This document shows, one piece after another, positions 10,301 to 18,162 of a stretch of DNA of 64,000 nt; the stretch's first letter is position 1; each line of letters opens with the position of its first letter. A model generated the notes under the pieces. It was not told where the DNA came from. It saw nothing but the letters and a program-made list of their open reading frames with translations, and did not search any database. The stretch comes from Nocardia sp. NBC_00565 (GTDB lineage Bacteria > Actinomycetota > Actinomycetes > Mycobacteriales > Mycobacteriaceae): positions 620,001 through 684,000 of the forward strand of contig NZ_CP107785.1 in NCBI RefSeq assembly GCF_036345915.1, in the 5' to 3' direction. Position numbers and translations under genes: made by a program.

Positions 10301-13300
10301 GACCATGCGGTCGCGGCGGCGGTCGAACCACGAACACCGGTCGAGGCCGAGCTGGCACAGGTCTGGCGGACCGTGCTCGGCATCGACTCCATCGGTGTAC
10401 ACGACAACTTCTTTACCCACGGCGGCGATTCCATACTCGCGCTTTCTGTGCGCACCGCCGCCGAGCGGGCCGGGATGTTCTTCGATGTGGATGCCTTCTA
10501 CGAGCATCCGACGATCGCCGAACTCGCCCGGATCGTCTCGGATGGCCCGGACGGCGAGCGGATTCGGATCGCCACGACACTGGAGACGGTGCCGCTGATC
10601 GACCGCGCGGCACTACATCAGGCCGAGGACGCCTTCCCGGCCAACGCGCTGCAGCTCGGCATGCTCTTCCACAGCATCGAGCGCGCCGATTCGGTGACCT
10701 ACAAGGACGTATTCCGCTACCGACTCGACATGCCGTGGGATGCCGCGCAGTTCCGTGCGGCGTTCGACCGACTGGTGCGCCGTCAGCCCGCGCTGCGTTC
10801 GTCGTTCGAGCTGAGCAAGTACTCGGTTCCGCTCCAAGTCGTGCACACCGCGGTCGACTACGAGGTCGAGATCGTCGATCTCACCGATATCGACCAGGTG
10901 CTGGCCGATCAAGAGGTCGAGGACTACATCCAGGAGCGCAGGCACGCTCCGTACGACCTCACCCGCGCCCCGCTGCACGCCCTGTGCGTATTCCTGCAGT
11001 CCGCCGAAAGCGCTGGTCGGACTGTTGATCTGGTGTTCAGTTTCCACCACGCGATCCTCGATGGGTGGAGCGTCGCGACCTCGGTGCTCGAGCTGCTGCT
11101 GGACTATCTGAACAAGCTGGGGTTGCTCCAGACCGGCCTCGCCGCGGCCCCACATTCGGCCACCGTGCTCGCCGAGTACGCACAAGCCGAAATCGCGGCG
11201 GCGCACGACGATTCGGCGCGTGCGTTCTGGCGTGACACGCTGGCGGGGGCCGAACCGACCGCGCTGACCGCGCTCGGTGTCCATGAGGGTGTGGTGGCGC
11301 GGGAACCGCAGGCCCGCGCGCTGGTGCCGCGCCGGCTCGCCGAGCGGATCACCGCCTTCGCGGCCCGGCACCAGGTGCCCGAGAAGGCCGTCTATTTGGC
11401 GGCGCACTGCTTGACGCTGCGCACGGTGACCGGGCGTGCCGATATCACCACCGGCGTGGTCAGCCACGGCCGTCCGGACCGGGCGGGCGCGGAAAGTATT
11501 GCGGGCCTGTTCCTCAACACGCTGCCGATGCGACTGGACGATACCGCCGTGACCTGGCGTGCGGCCGTCGACCAGGTGGCGCGCCGGGAACGCGAGGCCT
11601 ACCCGCATCGGCGCTATCCGCTGCGCTCGATCCTGGCCGATGGCGGTCCCGTCTTCGAGACCGCATTCAACTTCATCAACTACCACCTTTTCGCACCGAT
11701 CGTCGGAGCGGACGGAGTCGCACTGCGCGACTTCGACGTTCGCGAGGACACCAACTTCCAATTACTGGTGACGGTGGCCAACGACCCGCGCGACGGCCGA
11801 ATGTGGGTGCGGGTCAACGGCGATCACACCCTGACCAGGGATCAGTGCGAGACCGTCGCGATCACCCAGCTGCGCATGCTGGCGAGCATCGTCGCGGATC
11901 CGGATGCGGCGATCGATCGCAGCGCCGGTCCGCTGACCGCCCGTGATGTCGGCACGCTGGTCGCCGAGGCGGCCGCGCTGAATCCGGACACGATCGCCGT
12001 GCGGGGCGACGAGTCCAGCATGACCTACAACGAACTGATCGAGCGCTGCGGTCGACTTGTGCGGCGGCTCAGCGGTTTCGGCATCCGGCCCGGCGACCGG
12101 ATCGGCATTCTGATGAGCCGTCGCCCGGAGTTGGTGCTGCTGGTGCTGGCGCTCATGCGGATCGGCGCGGCTTGTGTGCCGCTCGACGTCAGCTACCCAC
12201 GGGCCCGGCTGAATCTGATGATCGACCGCGCCCGTCCGCACCGCGTGATCGCCGACGCCGACTACGCCGAGATCGTCGACAACGCCGCACTTGTACTGGA
12301 CACCGCGGCGCTGTTCGACCCGACCGTTGGACATGCGCAAGGCGTTGTCCCGGACCAGGTATCGCCCGACGCGATCGCGTATGTCCTGTTCACCTCCGGC
12401 TCCACCGGCGAGCCCAAGGGCGTCGCCATGCCGCATCGCGGCCTGACTTCCCTGGTCGACTGGCAGAACCGCAGCCCATCGGGTATCGACCTGGCCAGCA
12501 CATTGCAGCTGGCTCCGCTGAGCTTCGACGTCTCGTTCCAGGAGATCTTCACGACACTGGCCGCGGGTTCCACGCTGCGAGTGAGTTCGGCGGATCTGCG
12601 CGCCAATGTCGAGGAGTTGTTGAATACCGTCGTCGACGAGGGCATCGAGCGACTGTTCCTGCCTTACGTCGCGCTGCAGGCCTTCGCCGAGGCCGTGGTC
12701 GCCCGGCGGATGTTTCCAGTGAACCTGAAGGTGCTCGCCTCCTCCGGTGAGCAGTTGCGCATCACCGACGAGATCCGCGCACTGTGCAAGGTGGTGCCGG
12801 GACTGCTGCTGGAAAACCAGTACGGCCCAACCGAATCCCACGTCGCGACCACCTTCACGCTCACCGGTTCGCCCGACGACTATCCGGCGCTGCCGCCCGT
12901 CGGCCGCGCGGTCGACGGCGATACCGTCGAACTGCTCGACGGCGCACTGCGTCCGGTGGCCGACGGTGTGATCGGTGAGATCTACCTGGGCGGACGGTCC
13001 ATCGCGAGCGGGTACCAGGGCCGGGCGGCGTTGACCGCCCAGCGGTTCGTGGCCACCCACGGCGGTGCAATCCTTTATCGCACCGGTGATCTCGGCGTGC
13101 GGCTGGCCGCAGGCGATATCGTCTGCCTAGGCCGCAGCGACAGTCAGGTCAAGATCCGCGGCTTCCGGGTGGAGCCCGCCGAGGTGGAGCTGTGCATCCT
13201 CGGGCTGGTGGAGCGGTATCCGGCCGTCACCGAAGCCGCTGTGGTGGCACGGGGTTTCGGCGGGATCGACGGTGCGTTGATCGCCTTCCTGGTCGGGGAC

Positions 13301-14608
13301 GCCGAACAGACCGATCTGGCCGCGCTGCGGCACGATCTGCGCGGCGTGCTGCCGGCGCATATGGTGCCGTCCCGGTTCGTCTTCCTCGACGAACTGCCCC
13401 GCACGCCGAGCGGTAAGCGCGACGACCGGGCGCTGCGCTGCATCGTCGAGGCCGCACCGGAATCTGTTGCCACCCAGCGGGAACCGGCCGACGAGTACGA
13501 GCAGTCCGCGGCCGCGCTCCTGGCGGAGTATGCCGGCCTGCGTTCGATCGGTCTGGACGACGATTTCTTCGCCGCGGGCGGCACCTCCATCGGAGCCATG
13601 CGCGTGGTGATGGGGCTGTCGCGGCGTTTCGGCGTCGAGGTGCCACTCGACTCGTTCATCGGTGCGCCGACGGCCGCCGAACTCGCCGCGCTGATCCGGT
13701 CCGGTGATACCCACCGCACCTATGACCCCGTGGTGCCGATCAGCGTCGGCGGTGATAAGCCGCCGCTGTTCCTGGTGCATCCGATCGGTGGAAATGTGCT
13801 GTGCTACTTGGCACTTGCCCGCCACCTCGATCCGGATCGCGCGGTCTACGGGTTACAGGCCGCGGGCGCCGATCCCGGGAGCACACCGGAGAAGTCGATC
13901 ATCGCAATGGCCGAGTCCTATCTGGCGGCGGTGCGCCGGGTGCACCCGCAGGGGCCGTACCACCTGGCGGGCTGGTCGTTCGGCGGCAATGTCGCGCTCG
14001 AGATGGCGCGGCAGTTGCCCGAGCACGAAGTGGCCAGCGTGACGCTGCTGGACACGATGGCGTTGCGCCAGCAGGCCCGCGAGCTTATCGCCGAGGAGCA
14101 GCTCATCCGCTGGTTCTTCCTCGAATTGCTCTGGTACGCCCGGGGAAATCAGGCCGCGCTGGTCGATTTCGAACCCGACGTGCACGGGTCCGAGGCGTTG
14201 TTCGACGCGATGCTCACCGAGGCGATACGGTCCGGGATCCTGCCCACCGACAGTTCACCGCAGGCGATCCGCAGGCTCTACGACGTGTTCTACGCCAACT
14301 ACACGGCGCTGCTGGAGTACCGGCTCGAGCCCTATGACCGCGATATCACCCTGCTGCGGGCCGAGGAGGGCCTGCCGCCGGGTGTCGATATCGCGCACCA
14401 GGCCGTGGGGAGCATGTTCGACAGCGGGAACAACGGGTGGCGGCAGTATGCGGCCCGGCGCTTCACGCTGGTGTCGGTGCCCGGCGATCACCTGCACATG
14501 ATGACCGAACCGCATGTCGGTGCGGTCGCGATGCAATTGGACGCGGCGCTGGCGGCGGCCGATCCGAGTATGGATCGTGAGTTGGACGCCGAGATGCTCG
14601 ACGCCTGA
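7346..14608 (+). CDS. dimodular NRPS, C-A(Ser)-PCP-C-A(Pro-like)-PCP-TE
   Basis: 2420 residues from GTG 7346, with AGGAG at 7336-7340 five bases upstream. Order: C1 (HHALADG at 143-149), A1 (FDVSVW with D662), PCP1 (GGDS, Ser1029), C2 (HHAILDG from 1234), A2 (FDVSFQE with D1728), PCP2 (GGTS, Ser2081), thioesterase (GWSFGG, Ser2211). No epimerase or methyltransferase. Read against GrsA, the A1 pocket is D-V-W-H-F-S-L-V-D plus Lys, the classic serine code. A2 has the FDVSFQEIF and FLPYVAL sequence style of proline domains, but the pocket reads D-V-Q-F-A-S-Q-V-A, differing from usual proline codes. An N-terminal C domain before the first A suggests N-acylation by a fatty acid. Together with the upstream flavin enzyme this matches BraA/PxaA-type synthetases. 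No MbtH or exporter gene is adjacent. Confidence 0.95.
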   Translation: MTSETSANPDRPTEAWPVSAYQRDVLGLALRLAPEPVAQQTYSLRMDEPLDIGRLRACWRRALMSDEALRLRFAFDNGEFRQWISDEIPRVEVVDLTGAPDPEAAVQEWLWREVGAPERPDRPARLAAVVDRPDRFFLFISVHHALADGYGMNLVIATLDTSYKMKDVPPDQLAVPEPVNEHTDRSVATYRRIIEDDEAYRASEQYTADRDGLLAALDGVEPALFPNRTSAARIARGHYNTMISGEYLDRVRATGVTVFAYLTAAVATYLATIHRTDQVVIGVPMLNRHSAETYRTQGHRANVIPLPVRVERDVPLARIAEQVTQQIRKLKKHQRFPYGELTRALNPDPVAPPLYDVAFSHTKLPDADYVHELISKWTVHNPGSVTNALTIVTAENGRDGSISLQLFYDTDIFDASFPIESALRSVAEMVTASLDHPQTPVGALPLLSEPTSAEVSTFEAGPRIEFPYTTIDRLFNEQAAAHPDRVAIVPAAGSGERWLTYGQLSGLVDGFAAKLHELGATGNECIPVILPRTTDMVIAVLGILRAGCAYVPLDPDYPAARIETVLADCEARFVVAGREHARLYADLGVTRVTVADTLPGIVENVSHPADLSYLIYTSGSTGVPKGVMIEHRSVVNRLTWMQRRYPLAADDVILQKTPVTFDVSVWELFWWAITGAEVALLEVGGERDPRRIAEAIEANSVTVVHFVPSMLAAFVDELTADRTIVPRIAGLRRVFCSGEALPPALVRRFHAAFAAVQQQPPRLVNLYGPTEATVDVSYFDCPAASDCLQVTRNNQHDSLDVVPIGRPIDNIDLLVLDESGRRMPIGVPGELNIAGVGVARGYRGRPELTAAAFVDDLTVPGRRRYRTGDLARWLADGTLEYLGRFDDQVKIRGNRITLGEVENAILGCHGVRGAAVLDEQSQTHGAHLVGYFVGDAVTGDEIAEQIATRLPRYMIPTRLLRVDRIPSTRNGKADRKALTRQAAAADHAVAAAVEPRTPVEAELAQVWRTVLGIDSIGVHDNFFTHGGDSILALSVRTAAERAGMFFDVDAFYEHPTIAELARIVSDGPDGERIRIATTLETVPLIDRAALHQAEDAFPANALQLGMLFHSIERADSVTYKDVFRYRLDMPWDAAQFRAAFDRLVRRQPALRSSFELSKYSVPLQVVHTAVDYEVEIVDLTDIDQVLADQEVEDYIQERRHAPYDLTRAPLHALCVFLQSAESAGRTVDLVFSFHHAILDGWSVATSVLELLLDYLNKLGLLQTGLAAAPHSATVLAEYAQAEIAAAHDDSARAFWRDTLAGAEPTALTALGVHEGVVAREPQARALVPRRLAERITAFAARHQVPEKAVYLAAHCLTLRTVTGRADITTGVVSHGRPDRAGAESIAGLFLNTLPMRLDDTAVTWRAAVDQVARREREAYPHRRYPLRSILADGGPVFETAFNFINYHLFAPIVGADGVALRDFDVREDTNFQLLVTVANDPRDGRMWVRVNGDHTLTRDQCETVAITQLRMLASIVADPDAAIDRSAGPLTARDVGTLVAEAAALNPDTIAVRGDESSMTYNELIERCGRLVRRLSGFGIRPGDRIGILMSRRPELVLLVLALMRIGAACVPLDVSYPRARLNLMIDRARPHRVIADADYAEIVDNAALVLDTAALFDPTVGHAQGVVPDQVSPDAIAYVLFTSGSTGEPKGVAMPHRGLTSLVDWQNRSPSGIDLASTLQLAPLSFDVSFQEIFTTLAAGSTLRVSSADLRANVEELLNTVVDEGIERLFLPYVALQAFAEAVVARRMFPVNLKVLASSGEQLRITDEIRALCKVVPGLLLENQYGPTESHVATTFTLTGSPDDYPALPPVGRAVDGDTVELLDGALRPVADGVIGEIYLGGRSIASGYQGRAALTAQRFVATHGGAILYRTGDLGVRLAAGDIVCLGRSDSQVKIRGFRVEPAEVELCILGLVERYPAVTEAAVVARGFGGIDGALIAFLVGDAEQTDLAALRHDLRGVLPAHMVPSRFVFLDELPRTPSGKRDDRALRCIVEAAPESVATQREPADEYEQSAAALLAEYAGLRSIGLDDDFFAAGGTSIGAMRVVMGLSRRFGVEVPLDSFIGAPTAAELAALIRSGDTHRTYDPVVPISVGGDKPPLFLVHPIGGNVLCYLALARHLDPDRAVYGLQAAGADPGSTPEKSIIAMAESYLAAVRRVHPQGPYHLAGWSFGGNVALEMARQLPEHEVASVTLLDTMALRQQARELIAEEQLIRWFFLELLWYARGNQAALVDFEPDVHGSEALFDAMLTEAIRSGILPTDSSPQAIRRLYDVFYANYTALLEYRLEPYDRDITLLRAEEGLPPGVDIAHQAVGSMFDSGNNGWRQYAARRFTLVSVPGDHLHMMTEPHVGAVAMQLDAALAAADPSMDRELDAEMLDA

Positions 14609-14796
14609 AGTCCGCGACCCGCCGTTATGCGGACGATTCCGCATACGGTTGGGTTTCGGCGGGCGGGTCCGCGATCTTGAACTAGAGTTCCGAGATGGCC
14701 GCAACTGTCGGGGCGGCTCTCCATCGTGTGCGGTTGGCCAACGCCTGAGTCGATTCCGATGTCGGCCAGCGCTTTTCGAGAAGGAGAGTACTTGCC

Positions 14797-15492
14797 GTGA
14801 AGTTCGGTTGGATGGCGCTGATCTCGGCCGCCGTGGCGACATCGGGTCTGGTGGCCGGTACCGCGCAGGCGGCGGGAAACGCGGTGGTCGGCGGTAGTTC
14901 CGGCCTGGTCTTCGACAACAACGCCGTATGCTCGCTGACCGCGATCGGCTATGACAACGCCGGGCGACTGGTCGGATTGACCGCCGGACACTGCGCCTCG
15001 ACCGGTGCGCTATTCGGCGCCGAACAGTTCCTGGATGCGGCTGTCATCGGCACCGTCGCGTACTCCGACGACGGCAAGGGCGTCGATTTCGCGGTGCTGC
15101 AGTTCGATCCGGCGAAGGTCACACCCGTGCGCAGTATCGGCCCGGCTACCATCGCCGGACTCGGCGCCGCACCCGCTCCCGGCGAACCGGTGTGCACGAG
15201 CGGGCGCAGCAGCGGATTCGACTGCGGTGTCGTCTGGGGCTCGCTGCAGGGCAGCACCATCAACCAGTCCTGTTCCAAGCCGGGCGATTCCGGTGGTCCG
15301 GTCACCGTGGGGGATCGGTTGGTCGGGATGAATCAGGGGCGGCTGACCGGACTCGGTGGCGTCGGCTTCAATATCCCGTGCCTGTCCGGTGCGAATCCCA
15401 TTCACTCACCGGCGTTCTTCGCGCCGATCGATCAGATTCTTCAGGCCGTGGACGCCACCGGCGGCGTCGGCAGCGGGTTCCAGCCCATCTGA
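14797..15492 (+). CDS. secreted trypsin-like (S1) serine protease
   Basis: 231 residues with a Sec signal peptide (about 1-26, ending AQA) and a chymotrypsin-fold domain. The triad is visible: His65 in TAGHC, Asp97 in GVDFAVL and Ser165 in PGDSGGP. Four cysteines in the mature part could form disulphides. It is shorter than alpha-lytic-type enzymes and lacks a long pro-region; similar small S1 proteases are common in Nocardia. AAGGAGA lies ten bases before the GTG start. It follows the NRPS by 188 bases but has no obvious link to it. The last 52 bases overlap the convergent XRE regulator gene. Confidence 0.88.
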   Translation: MKFGWMALISAAVATSGLVAGTAQAAGNAVVGGSSGLVFDNNAVCSLTAIGYDNAGRLVGLTAGHCASTGALFGAEQFLDAAVIGTVAYSDDGKGVDFAVLQFDPAKVTPVRSIGPATIAGLGAAPAPGEPVCTSGRSSGFDCGVVWGSLQGSTINQSCSKPGDSGGPVTVGDRLVGMNQGRLTGLGGVGFNIPCLSGANPIHSPAFFAPIDQILQAVDATGGVGSGFQPI

Positions 15493-16298
15493 TCCGTCGC
15501 GAGCCCGCGCAGGGCTTCGGCGGTGAATGCGTTCAGCGGGTAGAACAATTCGATCGCGAGTTCGGACAGCGTCACGTCGGCGGGTGCGCCGAAGGTGGCC
15601 ATGGTGCTGAACATGCGCAGTTCACCGAACGGGGTCCGGACGCGCAACGGTACCTCGAACGGACTCGGTTGTGCCGCATCGTCATCCGGCTCCTCGACCG
15701 GATCCGGCGGCAACGGGTAGGCGGCCACTTCGTCGAAGAGCGCCCGCAACTCGGCGTCGCCGGTCGCATTGACCTGGCGGGACAGTCGCTCCAGGAACAA
15801 TTCCCGTACCTGGGTCAGGTTGGCGAGTCGTCCCGCGAGGCCCTCGGGGTGCAGCACCAGCCGATAGACATTCGGTTTCGGCAGCAGCAGTTGCTCGGGG
15901 ATACCGGTCATCAACAGCCCCATCGCCGCATTGCCGGTGACCACGTTCCAGAGCCGGTCCACCACGACCGCCGGATACGGTTCGTGCGCGGTCAGCATGA
16001 TATCGAGCGCGGATCGGACCGATGCCAGGTGCGCGTCGTCGAGGCTGCTCTCCCGGTAGGCGGGTGCGTAGTCGGCGGCCAACAGCAGGGTGTTGCGCTC
16101 GCGCAGCGGCACCTCCAGCGCATCGCAGAGCCGCAGGATCATCGCTCGGCTCGGCATCGCCCGTCCGGTCTCCACGTAGGAGATGTGCCGCGAGGAGCTG
16201 TCCGCGGACAGCGCCAGGTCGAGTTGGCTGAGCCTGCGTCGCTGTCGCCAGTCGCGCAGCAGCGCGCCGACCCGCGATTGCGTCTGAGTTGGTGCCAC
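15441..16298 (-). CDS. XRE-family regulator with MmyB-like ligand domain
   Basis: 285 residues. Residues about 8-65 form a helix-turn-helix (RRRLSQLDLALSADSSSRHISYVETGR), and residues about 95-275 resemble the MmyB-type ligand-binding domain seen in Streptomyces regulators, where fatty-acid-like ligands have been reported. The start is a GTG at 16298 without a Shine-Dalgarno; a TAGCCT -10 box 7-12 bases upstream indicates a leaderless mRNA. It is divergent from a small membrane protein gene 131 bases away, its most likely target. Its 3' end overlaps the convergent protease gene. Family call is good; ligand unknown. Confidence 0.88.
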   Translation of the reverse strand: MAPTQTQSRVGALLRDWRQRRRLSQLDLALSADSSSRHISYVETGRAMPSRAMILRLCDALEVPLRERNTLLLAADYAPAYRESSLDDAHLASVRSALDIMLTAHEPYPAVVVDRLWNVVTGNAAMGLLMTGIPEQLLLPKPNVYRLVLHPEGLAGRLANLTQVRELFLERLSRQVNATGDAELRALFDEVAAYPLPPDPVEEPDDDAAQPSPFEVPLRVRTPFGELRMFSTMATFGAPADVTLSELAIELFYPLNAFTAEALRGLATDQMGWNPLPTPPVASTA

Positions 16299-16304
16299 CT
16301 GACC

Positions 16305-16310
16305 AGGCTA
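16305..16310 (-). promoter_or_regulatory. -10 box (TAGCCT) for leaderless XRE/MmyB gene
   Basis: Read on the minus strand, TAGCCT ends seven bases before the GTG start of the regulator gene. This fits the TANNNT -10 consensus at the spacing typical of actinobacterial leaderless transcripts, and no ribosome site is present. Confidence 0.5.
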
Positions 16311-16428
16311 ATCAGCGCCGCATGCGCGCAGCCATGACCTCGGAGGTTATTGAGACCTGCACCTCAGGCCCGGCATGGTCGGTCCCGGGAGCCGATCGGC
16401 TGCCACGGATCGACCACAGGAGAACGAG

Positions 16429-16836
16429 ATGAGCACAGTCAGCGCCCGGCCTGCGTCGGACACGGATTTCCTGCGGACCGTACTGCGGCTCGACGGCTGG
16501 GGCACGGGGATCTTCGGCGTGGTGATGCTGGCCGGGGCGGCGGCCCTGAGTGGGCCGTTGGGGCTGCCGCCTACGTGGTCACTCCCGTTCAGTGTCGCCA
16601 TGATCGGCGGTGGGCTCGCGCTGTTGCTCATCGCCGGGTATCCCGAACTCGTGCCGAGTCACGCGAACGCTGTCATCGGCGTCAACGCGGTGTCGGCGGT
16701 GGCACTGGTGGTGCTGGCGTGCTCGGGTTTGGTCGACCTGACCGGCCTCGGCGTCGTATTCCTACTGATCGGAGCGGTGTGGGTCGCGGTGTTCGCCGGG
16801 CTCGAGGTCCGCGGCGTGCGGCAGGCCGGGCGGTAG
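16429..16836 (+). CDS. small four-helix membrane protein
   Basis: 135 residues with four predicted membrane segments (about 27-45, 53-72, 80-98 and 104-124) and short loops. AGGAGA sits six bases before the ATG at 16429, which decides the start. I do not recognise the family. It is divergently transcribed from the XRE/MmyB regulator and so is a plausible regulated partner. Confidence 0.75.
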   Translation: MSTVSARPASDTDFLRTVLRLDGWGTGIFGVVMLAGAAALSGPLGLPPTWSLPFSVAMIGGGLALLLIAGYPELVPSHANAVIGVNAVSAVALVVLACSGLVDLTGLGVVFLLIGAVWVAVFAGLEVRGVRQAGR

Positions 16837-16988
16837 CTACTTCGGGCCGCAGGCGAAGACCATTTCGCTCTCCAGGCGCGGATCACGTAGGTCGAACTGA
16901 ATGTTCCCGGTGGTGATCCCGCCAGTGCGTCGAGCCGGATCTCCCGCGCGACCGTCCACTCTTCCCCACCCAATTGCCGCACCCGCAT
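16837..16988 (-). pseudogene. remnant of minus-strand gene(s), GNAT-like N-terminus plus an unrelated tail
   Basis: From 16988 downward one frame begins MRVRQLGGEEWTVAREIRLD, very like the opening strand and helix of GNAT acetyltransferases, then loses similarity after about 30 codons. A second frame, ending at the TAG 16837-16839, reads NIQFDLRDPRLESEMVFACG and looks like a genuine protein C-terminus. The two pieces meet without an intact frame, so this is best read as a deletion or frameshift scar. The identity of the tail is unknown. Confidence 0.45.
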
Positions 16989-17035
16989 TCCGCGATCTTG
17001 CACCGGCAGGTCCGGTCGCGCAATGACCCCTGAGT

Positions 17036-17461
17036 TCAGCGCAGCCGTCCGCGACGGCTCACCGGCCGTCCGTGGTGTGCTTCGGTGTGCTGCGTGTCCG
17101 TCTGGTCCGGTGTGATCGTGTGCTGGTCACGGGCGAGTTCGAGCATGGTCAGCCCGGTTTCGCGGATGAGACCGTCGAGGTCGTCGAGCATTTCGCCGAT
17201 GGCGTCGCTGGTCGCGCGCAACTCGGTGTCGCTCGGGTCGCGCCGGTCGAAGACCATGCGGAGCTTATGTAGTCGGAGTCCGACGTCGAAGAGGCGGCGC
17301 ACCAGCCGGTCGCTGGAATCGGCGAAGGCTGTCGCATTTTCGGACCACCCCTCGGCGGGGACGAAGGATCGTCGTGGCTTACGCCGAGCGGTTCGGCCGA
17401 CACGGGTGCCGCGCCGTAGGCGGGTACCGCTCTGGGGGCTCGACCGCACATCGTCGGGCAT
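17036..17461 (-). CDS. DHp-like helical protein without kinase domain
   Basis: 141 residues from an ATG preceded by a perfect AGGAGG. Residues about 1-45 are basic and disordered. Residues about 50-115 contain DRLVRRLFDVGLRLHKLRMV and then a second helix with LDDLDGLIRETGL, closely resembling the dimerisation helices of DevS/DosT-type sensor kinases. There is no phospho-accepting His and no ATPase domain. It could be a remnant or a stand-alone decoy or dimer. It is divergent from a PNPOx-like gene, a protein class found in the mycobacterial DosR regulon; that link is speculative. Confidence 0.7.
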   Translation of the reverse strand: MPDDVRSSPQSGTRLRRGTRVGRTARRKPRRSFVPAEGWSENATAFADSSDRLVRRLFDVGLRLHKLRMVFDRRDPSDTELRATSDAIGEMLDDLDGLIRETGLTMLELARDQHTITPDQTDTQHTEAHHGRPVSRRGRLR

Positions 17462-17739
17462 CGCATCCTCCTGAGTCGTTGATTCGTATTGGTGGCCACG
17501 CTTCGGGACCCGGAGACGTGTGTACTCTAACGCGCACGATAGGACAGCAATGGACTGACCTCTCTCGAAATCGATACTACTGTGCCAATCTGTGGACTGT
17601 TTTCGGCGGGTAATTGCTTGGTAGACAACAGGATCAGAACTCGACGGACACCGCGTTCGTCGAGTCCGAACGCCCCGGCGGGACGCGTGGCGATCGATTA
17701 GGGGCTGCTTCGGATGCCAAACGGGTGGACAATAGAGAC

Positions 17740-18159
17740 ATGGCGTTGGACGGTGTGCGGGAATCGCGCGAACTGTCGGTCGATACATCGTTGCATTTGC
17801 TCGGGACGATCGGATTCGGGCGTGTCGCATTCTCGCGCTACGCATTACCCGCTATTCGACCGGTCAGCCATGCGATCGTCGAGGACCATCTGGTGCTCTA
17901 CGCCGACTCCGCCACGACCAGTTCGCTCGACCATCAGGTCGTGGCCTACGAGGTGGATGCGATCGACCACCACACCCATCTCGGCTGGTGTGTGATCGTC
18001 ACCGGCATCGCCGACACCGTCCGCGACGAACACGAAATCGTGCGCTATCAACAGTTTCTGCCCGCCCGCACAGTCGGCGCCGGTGATCGAGTGACCAGGA
18101 TCCTCCCCGATATCGTCACCGGAATCGAATACGTCGGCCCGGCGGACACCGCACGGTAG
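17740..18159 (+). CDS. pyridoxamine 5'-phosphate oxidase-like flavin-binding protein
   Basis: 139 residues from ATG 17740. The split-barrel fold signature is present: GTIGFGRVAFSRYALPAIRPV near the N-terminus, then the VEDHLVLYAD strand and a VAYEVDAID core. Such proteins bind FMN, F420 or haem, and the sequence does not settle which. GACAAT lies 7-12 bases before the ATG and no ribosome site is present, so the message may be leaderless. It ends three bases before the convergent Nudix gene. A TTCGGGAC half-site near 17502, between this gene and the divergent DHp-like gene, resembles half of a DosR box, but no full palindrome was found. Confidence 0.8.
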   Translation: MALDGVRESRELSVDTSLHLLGTIGFGRVAFSRYALPAIRPVSHAIVEDHLVLYADSATTSSLDHQVVAYEVDAIDHHTHLGWCVIVTGIADTVRDEHEIVRYQQFLPARTVGAGDRVTRILPDIVTGIEYVGPADTAR

Positions 18160-18162
18160 CCA

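Noticed and set aside
4526..10507. Uninterrupted antisense open frame of about 1,990 codons opposite the monooxygenase and NRPS genes
   Set aside because: Its composition is His/Arg/Gly/Asp-rich with no domain signatures, and it mirrors high-GC codon use of the real genes on the plus strand. The NRPS motifs on the other strand are unambiguous.
17501..17520. DosR box between the DHp-like and PNPOx-like genes
   Set aside because: Only the left half (TTCGGGAC) matches; the right half does not form the palindrome, so it is not listed as an operator.
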